64,000 nucleotides of DNA. It comes from Pseudomonadota bacterium. GTDB lineage: Bacteria > Pseudomonadota > Alphaproteobacteria > Caulobacterales > Caulobacteraceae. Both the position numbers and the translations under genes were made by a program. Below, piece by piece: positions 18,325 through 27,499 of this stretch. The notes beneath the pieces were generated by a model, which was given only the letters and a program-made list of their open reading frames with translations, was not told the DNA's origin and searched no databases. Every line of letters begins with the position of its first letter. Within the stretch, counting starts at the first letter, position 1. The stretch covers positions 1 to 64,000 of the forward strand of contig JAKBBV010000004.1 in the NCBI GenBank assembly GCA_021808285.1, in the 5' to 3' direction.

Positions 18325-19251
18325 TCAACGCCGCCGAAGCTCCGCCGGCAGACGAAATTCGATATGTTCCTCGACGCCCTGCATGGGCTCGACCGACAGC
18401 GGGCCAAGCTGGCGCAGGGCCGCAATCACTTCTTCCACCAGCTCCTCCGGGGCCGAGGCCCCAGCGGTGAGGCCGATGGAGCTCTTGCCCTCCAGCCAAG
18501 ACGGATCGAGCGCCGAGGCGTCGTCGATCAGATAGCTGGGCAGGCCCTCCTCGAGGCCGATCTCACGCAGGCGGTTGGAGTTGGAGCTGTTCTTGGCCCC
18601 GACCACGAGAATGACGTCCGCCAGCTTGCACATGTCGCGCACCGCCGTCTGGCGATGCTGGGTGGCGTAGCAGATGTCCGAAGTATCCGGCCCGACGATA
18701 TTCGAAAACCGGTCCTTCAGCGCCTGGATCACGTCCTTGGTGTCGTCCACGCTGAGCGTCGTCTGGGTCACATAGGCGAGAGGAGCATCGGGGGCGAAAT
18801 CCAGGGCCCCGACCTCTTCCGCCGTGGAGATGAGGGTCACCGGAGCGTCGATCTGGCCCACCGTGCCCTCGACCTCGGGGTGTCCGGCATGACCGATGAG
18901 GATCAGACCGCGACCCTGGCGGACATAGCGCTTGGCCTGGGCATGCACCTTGGAAACCAGCGGGCAGGTGGCGTCCAGAACCGGCAGCTCCCGCTCCGCC
19001 GCCGCCTTGACCACCGAACGGGCCACGCCATGGGCGCTGAACACCACGTGAGCGTTGTCGGGGGCCTGGTCGATCTCCTCGACGAACACCGCCCCCTTGG
19101 CCTTGAGGTCGTCGACCACGCGCCGGTTATGCACGATCTCGTGACGCACATAGACCGGCTCCTGGTACTTTTCGAGCGCCCGCTCGACGATCTCAATGGC
19201 GCGCACCACGCCGGCGCAGAAACCGCGGGGCTGGGCCAGAATCACGCGCAT
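18325..19251 (-). CDS. ispH: 4-hydroxy-3-methylbut-2-enyl diphosphate reductase
   Basis: 308-residue IspH/LytB, the last enzyme of the MEP pathway, which makes IPP and DMAPP with a [4Fe-4S] cluster. The three cluster cysteines are seen in PRGFCAGV (Cys12 region), DATCPLV and [10 protein letters not shown]; the substrate-binding [14 protein letters not shown] and [19 protein letters not shown] KNSSNSNRL motifs are present. Length is typical. It sits head-to-tail with hpnH, linking precursor supply to hopanoid synthesis. The upstream gap (19252-19440) has G/C-rich runs but no clear promoter that I can name. A second ispH elsewhere in the genome is possible, because alphaproteobacteria often keep one copy near hopanoid or photosynthesis genes. 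Confidence 0.96.
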   Translation of the reverse strand: MRVILAQPRGFCAGVVRAIEIVERALEKYQEPVYVRHEIVHNRRVVDDLKAKGAVFVEEIDQAPDNAHVVFSAHGVARSVVKAAAERELPVLDATCPLVSKVHAQAKRYVRQGRGLILIGHAGHPEVEGTVGQIDAPVTLISTAEEVGALDFAPDAPLAYVTQTTLSVDDTKDVIQALKDRFSNIVGPDTSDICYATQHRQTAVRDMCKLADVILVVGAKNSSNSNRLREIGLEEGLPSYLIDDASALDPSWLEGKSSIGLTAGASAPEELVEEVIAALRQLGPLSVEPMQGVEEHIEFRLPAELRRR

Positions 19252-19440
19252 TACGAATGGCTCTCTTAAAGACTTCGGTCAGGCTCTATGACCCGGAATG
19301 GCGGCCGAACGGGGGCGAATCCCCTTGTGACCCCCCAATGTCGAGCCCCACATAGCAGGTAAGCGCCGCACGCGGGAGTGCAAGTCGTTCGCATGCGCGA
19401 AGACGCGGACTCTGCCGAGAGGACAGACCCGGGGCGGGAG

Positions 19441-20571
19441 CTAGACCCGGAACCGGGCAGGTGAGATCTCCTCCGCCGTCAGGCCCAGGGCCAGCAGGTC
19501 CGCAGGAAACGCCTCGCCCAGGGCCAGGGCGGCGGCGGCGCGGCCCGAGGCCTCCGAACTCTGCACGCCATAGCCCCCCTGACCCACCAGCCAGAGGAAT
19601 CCCGGCGCGTCCCGATCGTAACCGATCACCGGATGCCGATCCGGGGCGAAGGTGCGCAGACCCGCCCAGGAGCGAAGGATCCGCTGCACCGGGATGTCGG
19701 CGGCGAGGTTCATCCGCTCCACGCACTCGGCGATGACCAGGTCCTCGGGCCAGGCGTCGTGCGGGACGCTCGGGGTCTCGTCGGCGGGGGAGACAAGAAG
19801 GCGCCCGGCTTCCGGCTTGAAATCGAAGCCCTCGTCGGCGTCGATGATCGCGGGCCAGGCGCCGATATCGGCCCCCTCCGGCGCCTCGATGATGAAGGCG
19901 GTGCGCTTCAACGGCGTCAGCCCCAGAGGCGCCACGCCGGCAAGTTCCGCGGTGACATCGCCCCAGGCCCCGGAGGCGTTGATGACGGCGCCGGCCTGCA
20001 GGGTCTCGCCGGACGCCAGGGTCACGCGCCAGGCCCCGGCCTCGCGCGCCAGAGCCGTGACTTCGGCGTCGAGACGGATGTCCGCGCCGGCGCGCCGGGC
20101 CTGCCTCAGATAGCCCTGATGCAAGCCCTCCACATCGATATCCATGGCCCCCGGCTCCCAGAGCCCGGCGACCACATGATCGGCGCGCAGGGCCGGACAC
20201 ATCTCAAGACAGGCCGCCTGATCCACCAGGGCGTGGGCGACGCCCAGCCGCGCCGCTGCCGCCGCCAGGGCCTCGATCCTCGGCCTCTGGGTCTGGGTGG
20301 CGATGTTCAGCACCCCGCGCGGGGTCAGGATCGCGTGCCCGGCGAAGTCGGCCGGCGGCGCGGTGAGGAAGTCGCGGCTGGCGACGCTGAGCGCCCGGAA
20401 CGGAGCCGGTCCGTAGAGCGGCGAGAACAGGGCCGCCGAGCGCCCGGTGGTGTGGTAGCCGTGGGCGCTTTCGCGTTCGAGGACGGCGAGGCTGGCCCGG
20501 GGCGCCAGGGCGGCGGCGGCCGAAGCCCCCGCGATGCCCGATCCGATGATGACGAAGTCGACGACGCTCAT
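19441..20571 (-). CDS. DauA-like FAD-dependent oxidoreductase
   Basis: 376-residue DAO-fold flavoenzyme. Motifs: FVIIGSGIAGASAAAAL (FAD Rossmann), ERESAHGYHTTGRSAA (second FAD segment), GADIDVEGLHQG-type stretch and C-terminal LVGQGGYGVQSS. Over its full length it resembles the catabolic D-arginine dehydrogenase family (DauA of Pseudomonas). From memory of that sequence, active-site His48 is replaced by Leu (SAALF instead of SAAHY) and substrate-selecting Glu87 by Val (TPRGV instead of SPRPE), while Tyr53 is kept. It is therefore probably an amino- or imino-acid dehydrogenase with non-cationic substrate, not a D-arginine enzyme. It sits alone between ispH and hpnA, divergent from hpnA, with no known hopanoid role. 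Confidence 0.8.
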   Translation of the reverse strand: MSVVDFVIIGSGIAGASAAAALAPRASLAVLERESAHGYHTTGRSAALFSPLYGPAPFRALSVASRDFLTAPPADFAGHAILTPRGVLNIATQTQRPRIEALAAAAARLGVAHALVDQAACLEMCPALRADHVVAGLWEPGAMDIDVEGLHQGYLRQARRAGADIRLDAEVTALAREAGAWRVTLASGETLQAGAVINASGAWGDVTAELAGVAPLGLTPLKRTAFIIEAPEGADIGAWPAIIDADEGFDFKPEAGRLLVSPADETPSVPHDAWPEDLVIAECVERMNLAADIPVQRILRSWAGLRTFAPDRHPVIGYDRDAPGFLWLVGQGGYGVQSSEASGRAAAALALGEAFPADLLALGLTAEEISPARFRV

Positions 20572-20674
20572 GAGATCTGATCCATATCTCGCCCCCGCTC
20601 CACATGCTCAAGGGGGTGACGAGGCCCCGCGATATGTGCGACTTGCGCCTCATGTCCAGAGGGAGCCCAGGATC

Positions 20675-21682
20675 GTGACCGCGACGGCCGACCTCGTGCT
20701 GGTCACCGGCGGCTCCGGTTTCGTCGGCTCCGCCGTGCTGCAGGCGTTGGCGGCGCGCGGCCATGCAGTCCGCGCCCTGGTCCGCGCCTCCAGCCCGCGC
20801 GCCAATCTCGCCGGGATCGACTGTGAGATCGTGGAGGGCGACATGCGCTCAGGCCCGGACATGGCCCGGGCCCTGCGGGGCGTGCGCTATCTCTTCCATG
20901 TGGCGGCGGATTACCGGCTCTGGGCCCCCGACCCGGAGGACATCGTGCGCGCCAATCGCGAGGGCGCCTCGGCGGTGATGGAGGCGGCCCTGGCCGCGGG
21001 CGTGGAGCGCGTCGTCTACACCAGCAGCGTCGCCACCCTGCGCGTGGGCGACGCCAGCGTCATCGCCGACGAGACTTCGCCCCTGACGCCACACGAAGCC
21101 ATCGGCGCCTATAAGCGCAGCAAGGTGATCGCCGAGCGGCTGGTGGAGTCCCTGGTGGCGGAGCGCGGACTGCCGGCGGTGATCGTCAATCCCTCCACCC
21201 CGATCGGCCCGCGAGACATCAAGCCAACGCCCACCGGACGCATCATCTTGGAGGCCGCCCTGGGCCGCATCCCGGCCTTCGTCGACACCGGCCTCAACCT
21301 CGCCCACGTGGATGACGTCGCCGCCGGACACCTGGCCGCGCTCGACCGGGGGCGCATCGGCGAGCGCTATATCCTCGGCGGCCAGAACGCGACCCTGGCC
21401 CAGATGCTAGCCCAGATCGCCGGCCTTCTGGGGCGCCGGCCGCCGCGCCTGAGGCTGCCGCGGGCGCCGCTCTACCCCCTGGCTTTCGCCGCCGAAGGGC
21501 TCGCGCGGTTCACCGGCAAGGAGCCGTTCGTCACCCGCGACGCCCTGAAAATGGCCTCGCACCACATGTTCTTCACCTCCGCCAAGGCGGAAGCTGAACT
21601 GGGCTATGTCGCCCGCCCCTTTGAGGAGGCTCTGGCCGACGCCCTGGCCTGGTTTCGCGCCGAGGGACGACTGCGCGCATGA
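20675..21682 (+). CDS. hpnA: Hopanoid-associated sugar epimerase HpnA
   Basis: 335-residue NAD-dependent epimerase/dehydratase of the extended SDR class. The start is a GTG at 20675 (after GGGAGCCCAGGATC); longer open frame upstream would run into the divergent flavoenzyme gene and lacks family similarity. Motifs: VTGGSGFVGSAV (nucleotide loop), HVAADYRLW, YTSSVATL (Ser), and YKRSK (Tyr-x3-Lys). In hopanoid gene clusters HpnA is conserved next to hpnB and is thought to act on a sugar or cyclitol head group. It leads the hpnABCD block; hpnB begins 10 bp after its stop. Confidence 0.92.
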   Translation: MTATADLVLVTGGSGFVGSAVLQALAARGHAVRALVRASSPRANLAGIDCEIVEGDMRSGPDMARALRGVRYLFHVAADYRLWAPDPEDIVRANREGASAVMEAALAAGVERVVYTSSVATLRVGDASVIADETSPLTPHEAIGAYKRSKVIAERLVESLVAERGLPAVIVNPSTPIGPRDIKPTPTGRIILEAALGRIPAFVDTGLNLAHVDDVAAGHLAALDRGRIGERYILGGQNATLAQMLAQIAGLLGRRPPRLRLPRAPLYPLAFAAEGLARFTGKEPFVTRDALKMASHHMFFTSAKAEAELGYVARPFEEALADALAWFRAEGRLRA

Positions 21683-21692
21683 GGCCGACGCC

Positions 21693-22844
21693 ATGGCCCT
21701 GACCCTTGGCCTCGTCGCCTTGGCCGCCTGGCTCTATCTGGTCGCCGGACGGGGCGGCTTCTGGCGCATGAGCGAGCGCGATGACCGGGATGAGGCCCCG
21801 CACCCCGCCGCCTGGCCGTCGGTGACCGCCATCGTCCCAGCGCGCAACGAGGCCGACGTCATCGCCCGCTCCATCGGCAGTCTGGCGGCGCAAGACTATC
21901 CGGGCCCCTTTCGCATCCTGCTGGCGGATGATGGCAGCGAGGATGGGACGGCGCAGGTCGCGCGCCAGGCCGCCGGGCCGGAGCGGCTGGAGGTGCTGAC
22001 CGGCGCGCCCCTGGCCGAGGGCTGGACCGGCAAGCTCTTCGCCATGAGCCAGGGCGTCGCCCGCGCCGAGGCGGTCGCGCCTCCGCCCGACTATCTCCTC
22101 TTCACCGACGCCGATATCGCCCACGCGCCGGACACTCTGCGCCGACTGGTCGCGCGGGCGGAGGCCAGGGGACTGGTCCTCACCTCGCTGATGGCCGAAC
22201 TTCACCAGTCGTCCTGGTTCGAGAAGCTGATGATCCCGGCATTCGTGTTCTTTTTCGACATGCTCTACCCCTTCCCCTGGGCGAACGACCCGCGCCGACG
22301 CGAGGCCGCCGCGGCCGGCGGCTGCATGCTGGTGCGGCGTCAGGCTCTTAAGGCCGCCGGGGGAGTCGCCGCCATCCGAGGCGAGATCATCGACGACTGC
22401 GCCATGGCCCGGCTGCTCAAGCCCCAGGGGCCGATCTGGCTGGGCCTCACCCACCGGGCCCGGAGCCTGCGTCCCTATGAGAGCCTGGGCGAGATCGGCC
22501 GCATGATCTCGCGCTCGGCCTATGCCCAGCTGGACTATTCCCCCGCCAAACTCGCCGGGACGGTCCTGGGCCTGGCGGCGATCTTCCTGGCCCCTCCCCT
22601 GCTCGCGGTGTTCGCAGGCGGCGCGGCGGAGTTCGCCGGGCTCACGGCCTGGGTGCTGATGAGCCTCGCCTTTCAGCCCATGCTCCGCTTTTACGGAAGA
22701 TCGCCGCTCTGGGCGCCCCTGCTGCCGGCCATCGCCGCCCTCTATCTCGGCTTCACCCTCGCCTCCGCCTTCGACCACTGGGGCGGAAGGGGCGGCATGT
22801 GGAAGGGCCGCGCCCAGGCCGCCGCCGCGGCGGGCCGCGCATGA
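21693..22844 (+). CDS. hpnB: Hopanoid-associated glycosyltransferase HpnB
   Basis: 383-residue membrane-linked GT2-type glycosyltransferase. An N-terminal membrane segment (LTLGLVALAAWLYLVAG) precedes the GT-A fold: VTAIVPARNEADVI, DYPGPFRILLADDGSEDGT, and FTDADIAHAP (DxD metal motif). EIIDDCAMARLLK is the acidic catalytic region. Two or three C-terminal membrane segments (about 290-370) anchor it. It belongs to the family annotated hopene-associated glycosyltransferase HpnB. Its ATGA stop-start overlap with hpnC shows translational coupling. Confidence 0.93.
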   Translation: MALTLGLVALAAWLYLVAGRGGFWRMSERDDRDEAPHPAAWPSVTAIVPARNEADVIARSIGSLAAQDYPGPFRILLADDGSEDGTAQVARQAAGPERLEVLTGAPLAEGWTGKLFAMSQGVARAEAVAPPPDYLLFTDADIAHAPDTLRRLVARAEARGLVLTSLMAELHQSSWFEKLMIPAFVFFFDMLYPFPWANDPRRREAAAAGGCMLVRRQALKAAGGVAAIRGEIIDDCAMARLLKPQGPIWLGLTHRARSLRPYESLGEIGRMISRSAYAQLDYSPAKLAGTVLGLAAIFLAPPLLAVFAGGAAEFAGLTAWVLMSLAFQPMLRFYGRSPLWAPLLPAIAALYLGFTLASAFDHWGGRGGMWKGRAQAAAAAGRA

Positions 22845-23704
22845 GCGTCTATCAAGGCTCGGGAAAGGGGCACCGGGACGAGAACTTCCCGGTCGCCTCC
22901 TTCCTCATCGCGCCGGAGCATCGCGACGTGGTCATGGCCTTCTACCGGGTGGCGCGGCTGGCCGACGACATCGCCGACCACGAGAGCCTGAGCCCGCGGG
23001 AAAAGCTCGATCAGCTCGACCTCGTGGAGGGCTCCCTCGACGGGGCGAGCGGCGCGGTCCCCCAGGCCGCGGACCTGCGCGAGATCCTGGCGCGGCGCGG
23101 TCTCACCGACCAGCATGCGCGGGAACTGCTCGAGGCCTTTCGCCGCGATGCGGTCAAGTCGCGCTATGAGAGCTGGGACGATCTGATGGACTATTGCCGC
23201 TATTCCGCCGCGCCGGTGGGACGCTTCGTGCTCGACGTCCATGGCGAGTCGCGGGCGACCTGGGCCGCCTCCGATGCCCTGTGCGCGGCGCTTCAGGTGA
23301 TCAACCATCTGCAGGACTGCGGGGCGGATTACCGCAAGATCGACCGGGTCTATCTTCCGGCCGACGCCCTTGCCGCCGCCGGGCTCGGGGTGGAATCGCT
23401 GGGAGCGCAGGCCTGCGCCCCGGCCCTGCTCAGGCTGATCCACGACCTGGCCGAGCGCACCGGGACCCTGCTCGCCGCGTCCCGGCCCCTCGCCTCGCAG
23501 GTCGTCAGCACGCGCCTTGCCGTGGAGATCGGGGTGATCCAGTCGCTCGCGGAGCGTCTGACCGCCCGGCTGCGGTTGGGAGATCCCCTGGCCGAGCGCG
23601 TCGCGCTCGGTCGGGCGGCCATGGCGATGGCGGCGGCGGGCGGGGCGGCCGGCGCCCTGCTGCGCCGGCTTTGGTCTCGCCCCGGCGAGGCGGTTGCGGC
23701 ATAA
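22841..23704 (+). CDS. hpnC: Hydroxysqualene synthase HpnC
   Basis: 287-residue squalene/phytoene-synthase-family protein. It starts at the ATG overlapping the hpnB stop. The two aspartate regions are LADDIADHES (first, DDxxD-like) and NHLQDCGADY (second, where canonical enzymes have DxxxD). In the HpnCDE route HpnC turns presqualene diphosphate into hydroxysqualene. The variant second motif and the hpnB-hpnC-hpnD order distinguish it from HpnD. The stop is 8 bp before the hpnD start. Confidence 0.95.
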   Translation: MSVYQGSGKGHRDENFPVASFLIAPEHRDVVMAFYRVARLADDIADHESLSPREKLDQLDLVEGSLDGASGAVPQAADLREILARRGLTDQHARELLEAFRRDAVKSRYESWDDLMDYCRYSAAPVGRFVLDVHGESRATWAASDALCAALQVINHLQDCGADYRKIDRVYLPADALAAAGLGVESLGAQACAPALLRLIHDLAERTGTLLAASRPLASQVVSTRLAVEIGVIQSLAERLTARLRLGDPLAERVALGRAAMAMAAAGGAAGALLRRLWSRPGEAVAA

Positions 23705-23712
23705 GCGCAGCC

Positions 23713-24600
23713 ATGTCGCCTTCCGAAGTCCCGGCCCAAGGTTCCACGGCAGGTTTCCCCCTGGAGGCGGAGGCGCCCGCCGAGGGGCGGAGCCAGGTTC
23801 AGGGCAGCTCCTTCTACGCCGCCATGCGCCTGCTTCCGGCGCCCGAGCGCGAGGCCATGTATGCGGTCTATGACTTCTGCCGTCAGGTGGACGACATCGC
23901 CGATGATGAAGGCCCCTCGCCCCAGGAACGTCGGAACCAGCTCGATCTCTGGCGCCGCGCCCTGGACGATCTCTATGACCGGGATATCGACTCCGATCTG
24001 ACCCGTCCTCTCGCACCGCACATCCGCCGCTATGGCCTGCTCCGGGCCGACTTCCTGGCCGTGATCGACGGCATGGAGATGGATGTGGGCGAGCCCATCC
24101 GGGCCCCGGACTTCGCCACCCTGGATCTCTATTGCGACCGTGTGGCCAGCGCCGTGGGGCGCCTTTCGGTGCGCATCTTCGGCATGGCGGAGGCGCCGGG
24201 CGTGGACCTCGCCCATCATCTGGGCCGGGCCCTGCAGTTCACCAACATCCTGCGCGATCTCGACGAGGACGCCGACAATGGCCGCCTCTACCTGCCCGCG
24301 GAGGCCCTCGCCGCCGCCGGGATCGCAGAGAGGGAGCCGCGCGCGGTGGTCGATCACGCCGGCATCGACGCCGCCGCCCGCTGGCTGGCGGACAAGGCCC
24401 TGGCCCATTACCGCGCCGCCGAGGCGATCATCGCCGCTCGCCCCGGCGGCCGGCTTCGCGCGCCGCGCCTGATGATCGGCGTCTATGGCCATTATCTGCG
24501 CGCCATGCTGCGCGACGGCTGGACCCCACCCCGCCGCCGCCAGAGCCTCGGCAAGGCCCGCCTCCTGTGGATCGTCCTCACCCGCGGCCTGGCGAGGTAA
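23713..24600 (+). CDS. hpnD: Presqualene diphosphate synthase HpnD
   Basis: 295-residue squalene/phytoene-synthase-family enzyme that condenses two farnesyl diphosphates to presqualene diphosphate. Canonical motifs are intact: YDFCRQVDDIADDEG (first DxxxD), DLYCDRVASAVG, and NILRDLDEDADNGRLYLP (second DxxxD). It starts with ATG 8 bp after hpnC and ends the hpnABCD operon. The next gene is convergent and its end is 45 bp away; I see no clear terminator there. Confidence 0.95.
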   Translation: MSPSEVPAQGSTAGFPLEAEAPAEGRSQVQGSSFYAAMRLLPAPEREAMYAVYDFCRQVDDIADDEGPSPQERRNQLDLWRRALDDLYDRDIDSDLTRPLAPHIRRYGLLRADFLAVIDGMEMDVGEPIRAPDFATLDLYCDRVASAVGRLSVRIFGMAEAPGVDLAHHLGRALQFTNILRDLDEDADNGRLYLPAEALAAAGIAEREPRAVVDHAGIDAAARWLADKALAHYRAAEAIIAARPGGRLRAPRLMIGVYGHYLRAMLRDGWTPPRRRQSLGKARLLWIVLTRGLAR

Positions 24601-24645
24601 CAGCAGCTTCGGTGACGCTCGGTTTCGGGCACGGAGTGCTGCGGG

Positions 24646-26364
24646 TCAGGCTTCGCCTTCTTCGGCGAGAGCCGCCTCCAGGGGGGCGAGCCAGGTTCGG
24701 AAAGGGCGCCAGCGCTCTGCGGACCGCCGATCGAGAGGCTGACGGACCTGGGCGGCGCTGGCCGAGGCTACAGGCCGGCTGGTCTCCCAAAATCTCAGAC
24801 AGGCCGAATGAAAGCTCAGGCCGCAGGCCTCAAGCAGATCTCGGACCTGCCCCTCCAGATCGCTGACGAGATCCTCGTGAGCGACGCGGATGACCGCCCC
24901 TGGCTGGACGACGTCAAAATGTCTCATCAACTCCCGATAGTCGCGCAGGTGTGCGCCGATCTCGCTGAGGTCGTAGGACCAGTCATGGCCACTGGCGAAG
25001 AGCTGAGTGAAGACCGAGAATCCGCACGAGAGGGGATGGCGATGGGCGTCGATGATCGTGGCTCCGGGAAGGATCAGACGGATCAGACCCACATGATGAA
25101 AATTGCTGGGAGCCTTGTCGATGAACCTAGCGGCGGCGCGGCGCCTGTGGCGGCCGGCGGCGACAAGGTAGGCCTCTCCCAGGGCCGTGCGCTCCAGGGG
25201 GGTGAGCGCCGCAAGCGCGCGCGCATAGCCGCCCCGGGCCTCCAGGCGACGGGCGATCCCAGTCAGATAGGGAAGCTCTGCCGTCCCCTCGACATCGGGG
25301 TGACTGGCGAGGATCTGCTCGATCAGGGTCGACCCTGAACGCGGCAGTCCGACGATGAAGATCGGCTCGCGCGACACCGCCCCGCCCGGTGGAAGGGCGT
25401 GAAAGAGATCCGCATCGAGGACCGCGCGCATCTCCCTCATGCGGCGCCGGCCGCCGGCCGCGTCGTGGGGAATGAGACGTCGCCGCAGGGCTGCGCCCCG
25501 CGCATAGGCCGTGAAAGCGTCCTTCCAGGACCGGCGTTCCTCCAGGGCCCGCCCCTGGGCATAGAGGAGGGCGATCTCCTCGCGCGGTGCAATGCCGGGC
25601 TTCGCCAGAGCCCTGCTGATAGCCGTCCGGTCCGCCGCGGTCAGGGCGACGGTCTTCAGGTTGGCCAGACTCCACAGGGCCTCGCCAGGCCGCACCCCAA
25701 GATCCCGGGCGCGGCGATAGGCCTGCGCGCTCTCGCCGATCGCACCGGCGGTCTTGAGGGCGTGACCCAGGGTGAGCCATAGGCCGCTATCCTCGGGCGC
25801 CTCGACCACAAGGGGTCCAAGACTGGCGACGGCCGCATCGGCATCGCCAAGTACGACCTGACATGCGCCGGCCAGGGCCCGCGTCTGAACATCTCCGGGA
25901 TGATCTGCAACCAGGCGCTGCGCGAGGTCAAGGGCGTCGGCGGCCCGCCCTGCGCGCAGAAGGATCGCCGCCTGGTCGCGACGCGCCGCTAGTGCGGTGG
26001 GGTCGAGCGCAAGCCGGCGCGCGGCGAACGCCTCCGCCTCTGCCCACCGCCCCCTCTCTGCCGCCGCCTCGGCCAGAGCGGCAAGGCTAAGCACGGCCTC
26101 GGTGCGCGCAAAACCGGCGTCAGGGTAAGCCAGCGCCAGCGGTTCGAGGAGCGCGCACGCGCCTTCCAGGTCGCCTAGTCGACGGCGCGCCGCCCCCAGG
26201 ACGAGCCGCGCGCGCACATCGCCGGGCGCGCGGTCCAGGATGTCGAGGGCCAGGCGTTCGGCAACCTGCGGATCGCTGGTCAGCCGTCGGGCGGCCGCCT
26301 CGTGCGGCGAGGACGCCCCGGTAGCGGACAAATCAGCCCGCCATCGCCGCCAGGGCGTCCTCAT
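24646..26364 (-). CDS. TPR-containing sulfotransferase family protein
   Basis: About 572-residue two-part protein. Residues about 15-290 are tetratricopeptide-like helices rich in Ala, Leu and Arg. From about 330 there is a P-loop sulfotransferase domain with PIFIVGLPRSGSTLIEQIL (5'-phosphosulfate loop of PAPS enzymes), a later FIDKAPSNF and IIDAHRHPLS segment (3'-phosphate-binding region). Such TPR-sulfotransferases are common in alphaproteobacteria and mostly uncharacterised. Start is uncertain: ATG 26364 (used), GTG 26394 or TTG 26331. All overlap or abut the stop of the upstream flavoprotein gene (26333), so it looks coupled to the catabolic operon. Confidence 0.82.
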   Translation of the reverse strand: MRTPWRRWRADLSATGASSPHEAAARRLTSDPQVAERLALDILDRAPGDVRARLVLGAARRRLGDLEGACALLEPLALAYPDAGFARTEAVLSLAALAEAAAERGRWAEAEAFAARRLALDPTALAARRDQAAILLRAGRAADALDLAQRLVADHPGDVQTRALAGACQVVLGDADAAVASLGPLVVEAPEDSGLWLTLGHALKTAGAIGESAQAYRRARDLGVRPGEALWSLANLKTVALTAADRTAISRALAKPGIAPREEIALLYAQGRALEERRSWKDAFTAYARGAALRRRLIPHDAAGGRRRMREMRAVLDADLFHALPPGGAVSREPIFIVGLPRSGSTLIEQILASHPDVEGTAELPYLTGIARRLEARGGYARALAALTPLERTALGEAYLVAAGRHRRRAAARFIDKAPSNFHHVGLIRLILPGATIIDAHRHPLSCGFSVFTQLFASGHDWSYDLSEIGAHLRDYRELMRHFDVVQPGAVIRVAHEDLVSDLEGQVRDLLEACGLSFHSACLRFWETSRPVASASAAQVRQPLDRRSAERWRPFRTWLAPLEAALAEEGEA

Positions 26365-27499
26365 GGGAGGTGGGCGTCCAACCCTGAAGCTCACGCCAGT
26401 CCGTGGGTGTCTGGGCGAAGCGGGAGAGCGAGAGTTTGCTGAGATCGGCGAAACTGCAGCGCCCCTCCAGCACCAGGTCGCGAACCGCGTGACCCGTCGC
26501 GGGGGATAGGCCGAAACCCACCCCGCTCATCGTCGCGATGGTGAGATTGCCGGGGTCGGCGGGGCGATCCAGAACGGGTCGACCGTCCGGCGTGTTCTCC
26601 ACGACCCCAGCCCAACTTCGGATCAGCCGCAGGTGCGCCGCACCGGGCAAGAGCTCGGCGACCCGGCGAGCGAGGTTGCGGAGGATCGGCGTAGAGGGAC
26701 GGCGCGGCGGTCCCATGGCGTCCACCTCAAGCCATTCGTGCGGGCCGCCGCCATAGGCCAGGTTTCCCCGCAGGGTCTGACGTCCATAGAGACCATTACC
26801 ATCGGCGCCGCCTACAGGCATTAGGGCAACCGGTTCGGTAATGATCATCTCCGCGCGGGACGCCGCCAGGGGCAGACGCAAACCGATAGGGGTGAGCAGA
26901 GCCTCGGCCTGAGGACCTGCGGCCATCACCAGATGGTCACAGTCCAGCACCCCGCTGGCCGTCTCCACGCCCCTCACCCGACCACCCTGCATGATGAGGC
27001 GCAGGGCAGGCGTGTGCTGAAAGACCCGTCCGCCGAGATCGCGCAAGGCCCAGGCATAGGCCTGCACCGTCCGTTGCGGATTGGCCTGGCCGCCGAAACG
27101 CAGGTGAATGCCGCCAAGACAGGTGTCGCCCGCCAGGGGCACGAAGCTTCGCACCTGCGCTGGGTCGAGGTCATCGACCTGATAGCCGAGGCCCCGGCAA
27201 ATCTCGCCCATGCGCCGATAATTGGCCAGATGATGGGGGGTAGTCGCGAAAATGACGCGCTCTCGCCGGTATTCGGTGGCGTAGCCCAAGAGCCCGTCCA
27301 TCATCGGCCACAGACGCTGCTCCTCGTGGAAGAGCGGGCTGTGATAGTGTGAGGCTCCTCCGCCATTGCGCCCCGAGGCCTCCCAGCCGACGATCCCCTT
27401 ATCGAGGACGAGGACGTCCACCCCCGACCGCGCCAGCCACCAGGCGGTGGAAAGGCCGGTGACGCCGGCGCCAACGACGATGACGGAAGCTCCCTTCAC
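26333..27499 (-). CDS. FAD-dependent amine oxidase, HcnC/OoxB/sarcosine oxidase beta-like
   Basis: 388-residue DAO-fold flavoprotein. It starts with GTG overlapping the previous stop (GTGA). FAD motifs: VIVVGAGVTGLSTAWWLARSG and GASGRNGG-type WEASGRNGGGA; C-terminal SWAGVVENTPDGRPVLDR and IATMSGVGFGLSPATG. This pattern matches the small catalytic subunit of heteromeric amine dehydrogenases (HcnC, opine oxidase B, D-hydroxyproline dehydrogenase beta). These enzymes oxidise secondary amines or imino acids, such as opines, D-hydroxyproline or N-methyl amino acids. The partner alpha-like subunit is encoded immediately upstream. The small third (2Fe-2S gamma) subunit found in several such enzymes is not present in the operon. 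Confidence 0.85.
   Translation of the reverse strand: MKGASVIVVGAGVTGLSTAWWLARSGVDVLVLDKGIVGWEASGRNGGGASHYHSPLFHEEQRLWPMMDGLLGYATEYRRERVIFATTPHHLANYRRMGEICRGLGYQVDDLDPAQVRSFVPLAGDTCLGGIHLRFGGQANPQRTVQAYAWALRDLGGRVFQHTPALRLIMQGGRVRGVETASGVLDCDHLVMAAGPQAEALLTPIGLRLPLAASRAEMIITEPVALMPVGGADGNGLYGRQTLRGNLAYGGGPHEWLEVDAMGPPRRPSTPILRNLARRVAELLPGAAHLRLIRSWAGVVENTPDGRPVLDRPADPGNLTIATMSGVGFGLSPATGHAVRDLVLEGRCSFADLSKLSLSRFAQTPTDWRELQGWTPTSHEDALAAMAG

Noticed and set aside
17063..18535. 490-codon plus-strand frame opposite hpnH
   Set aside because: hpnH has the radical SAM Cys motif; the opposite frame is His/Leu/Gly-rich noise.
20572..20674. CCCCC...GGGGG inverted repeat before hpnA as a terminator or riboswitch
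   Set aside because: The arms are 5-bp homopolymers separated by a 14-base loop; expected by chance in GC-rich DNA.
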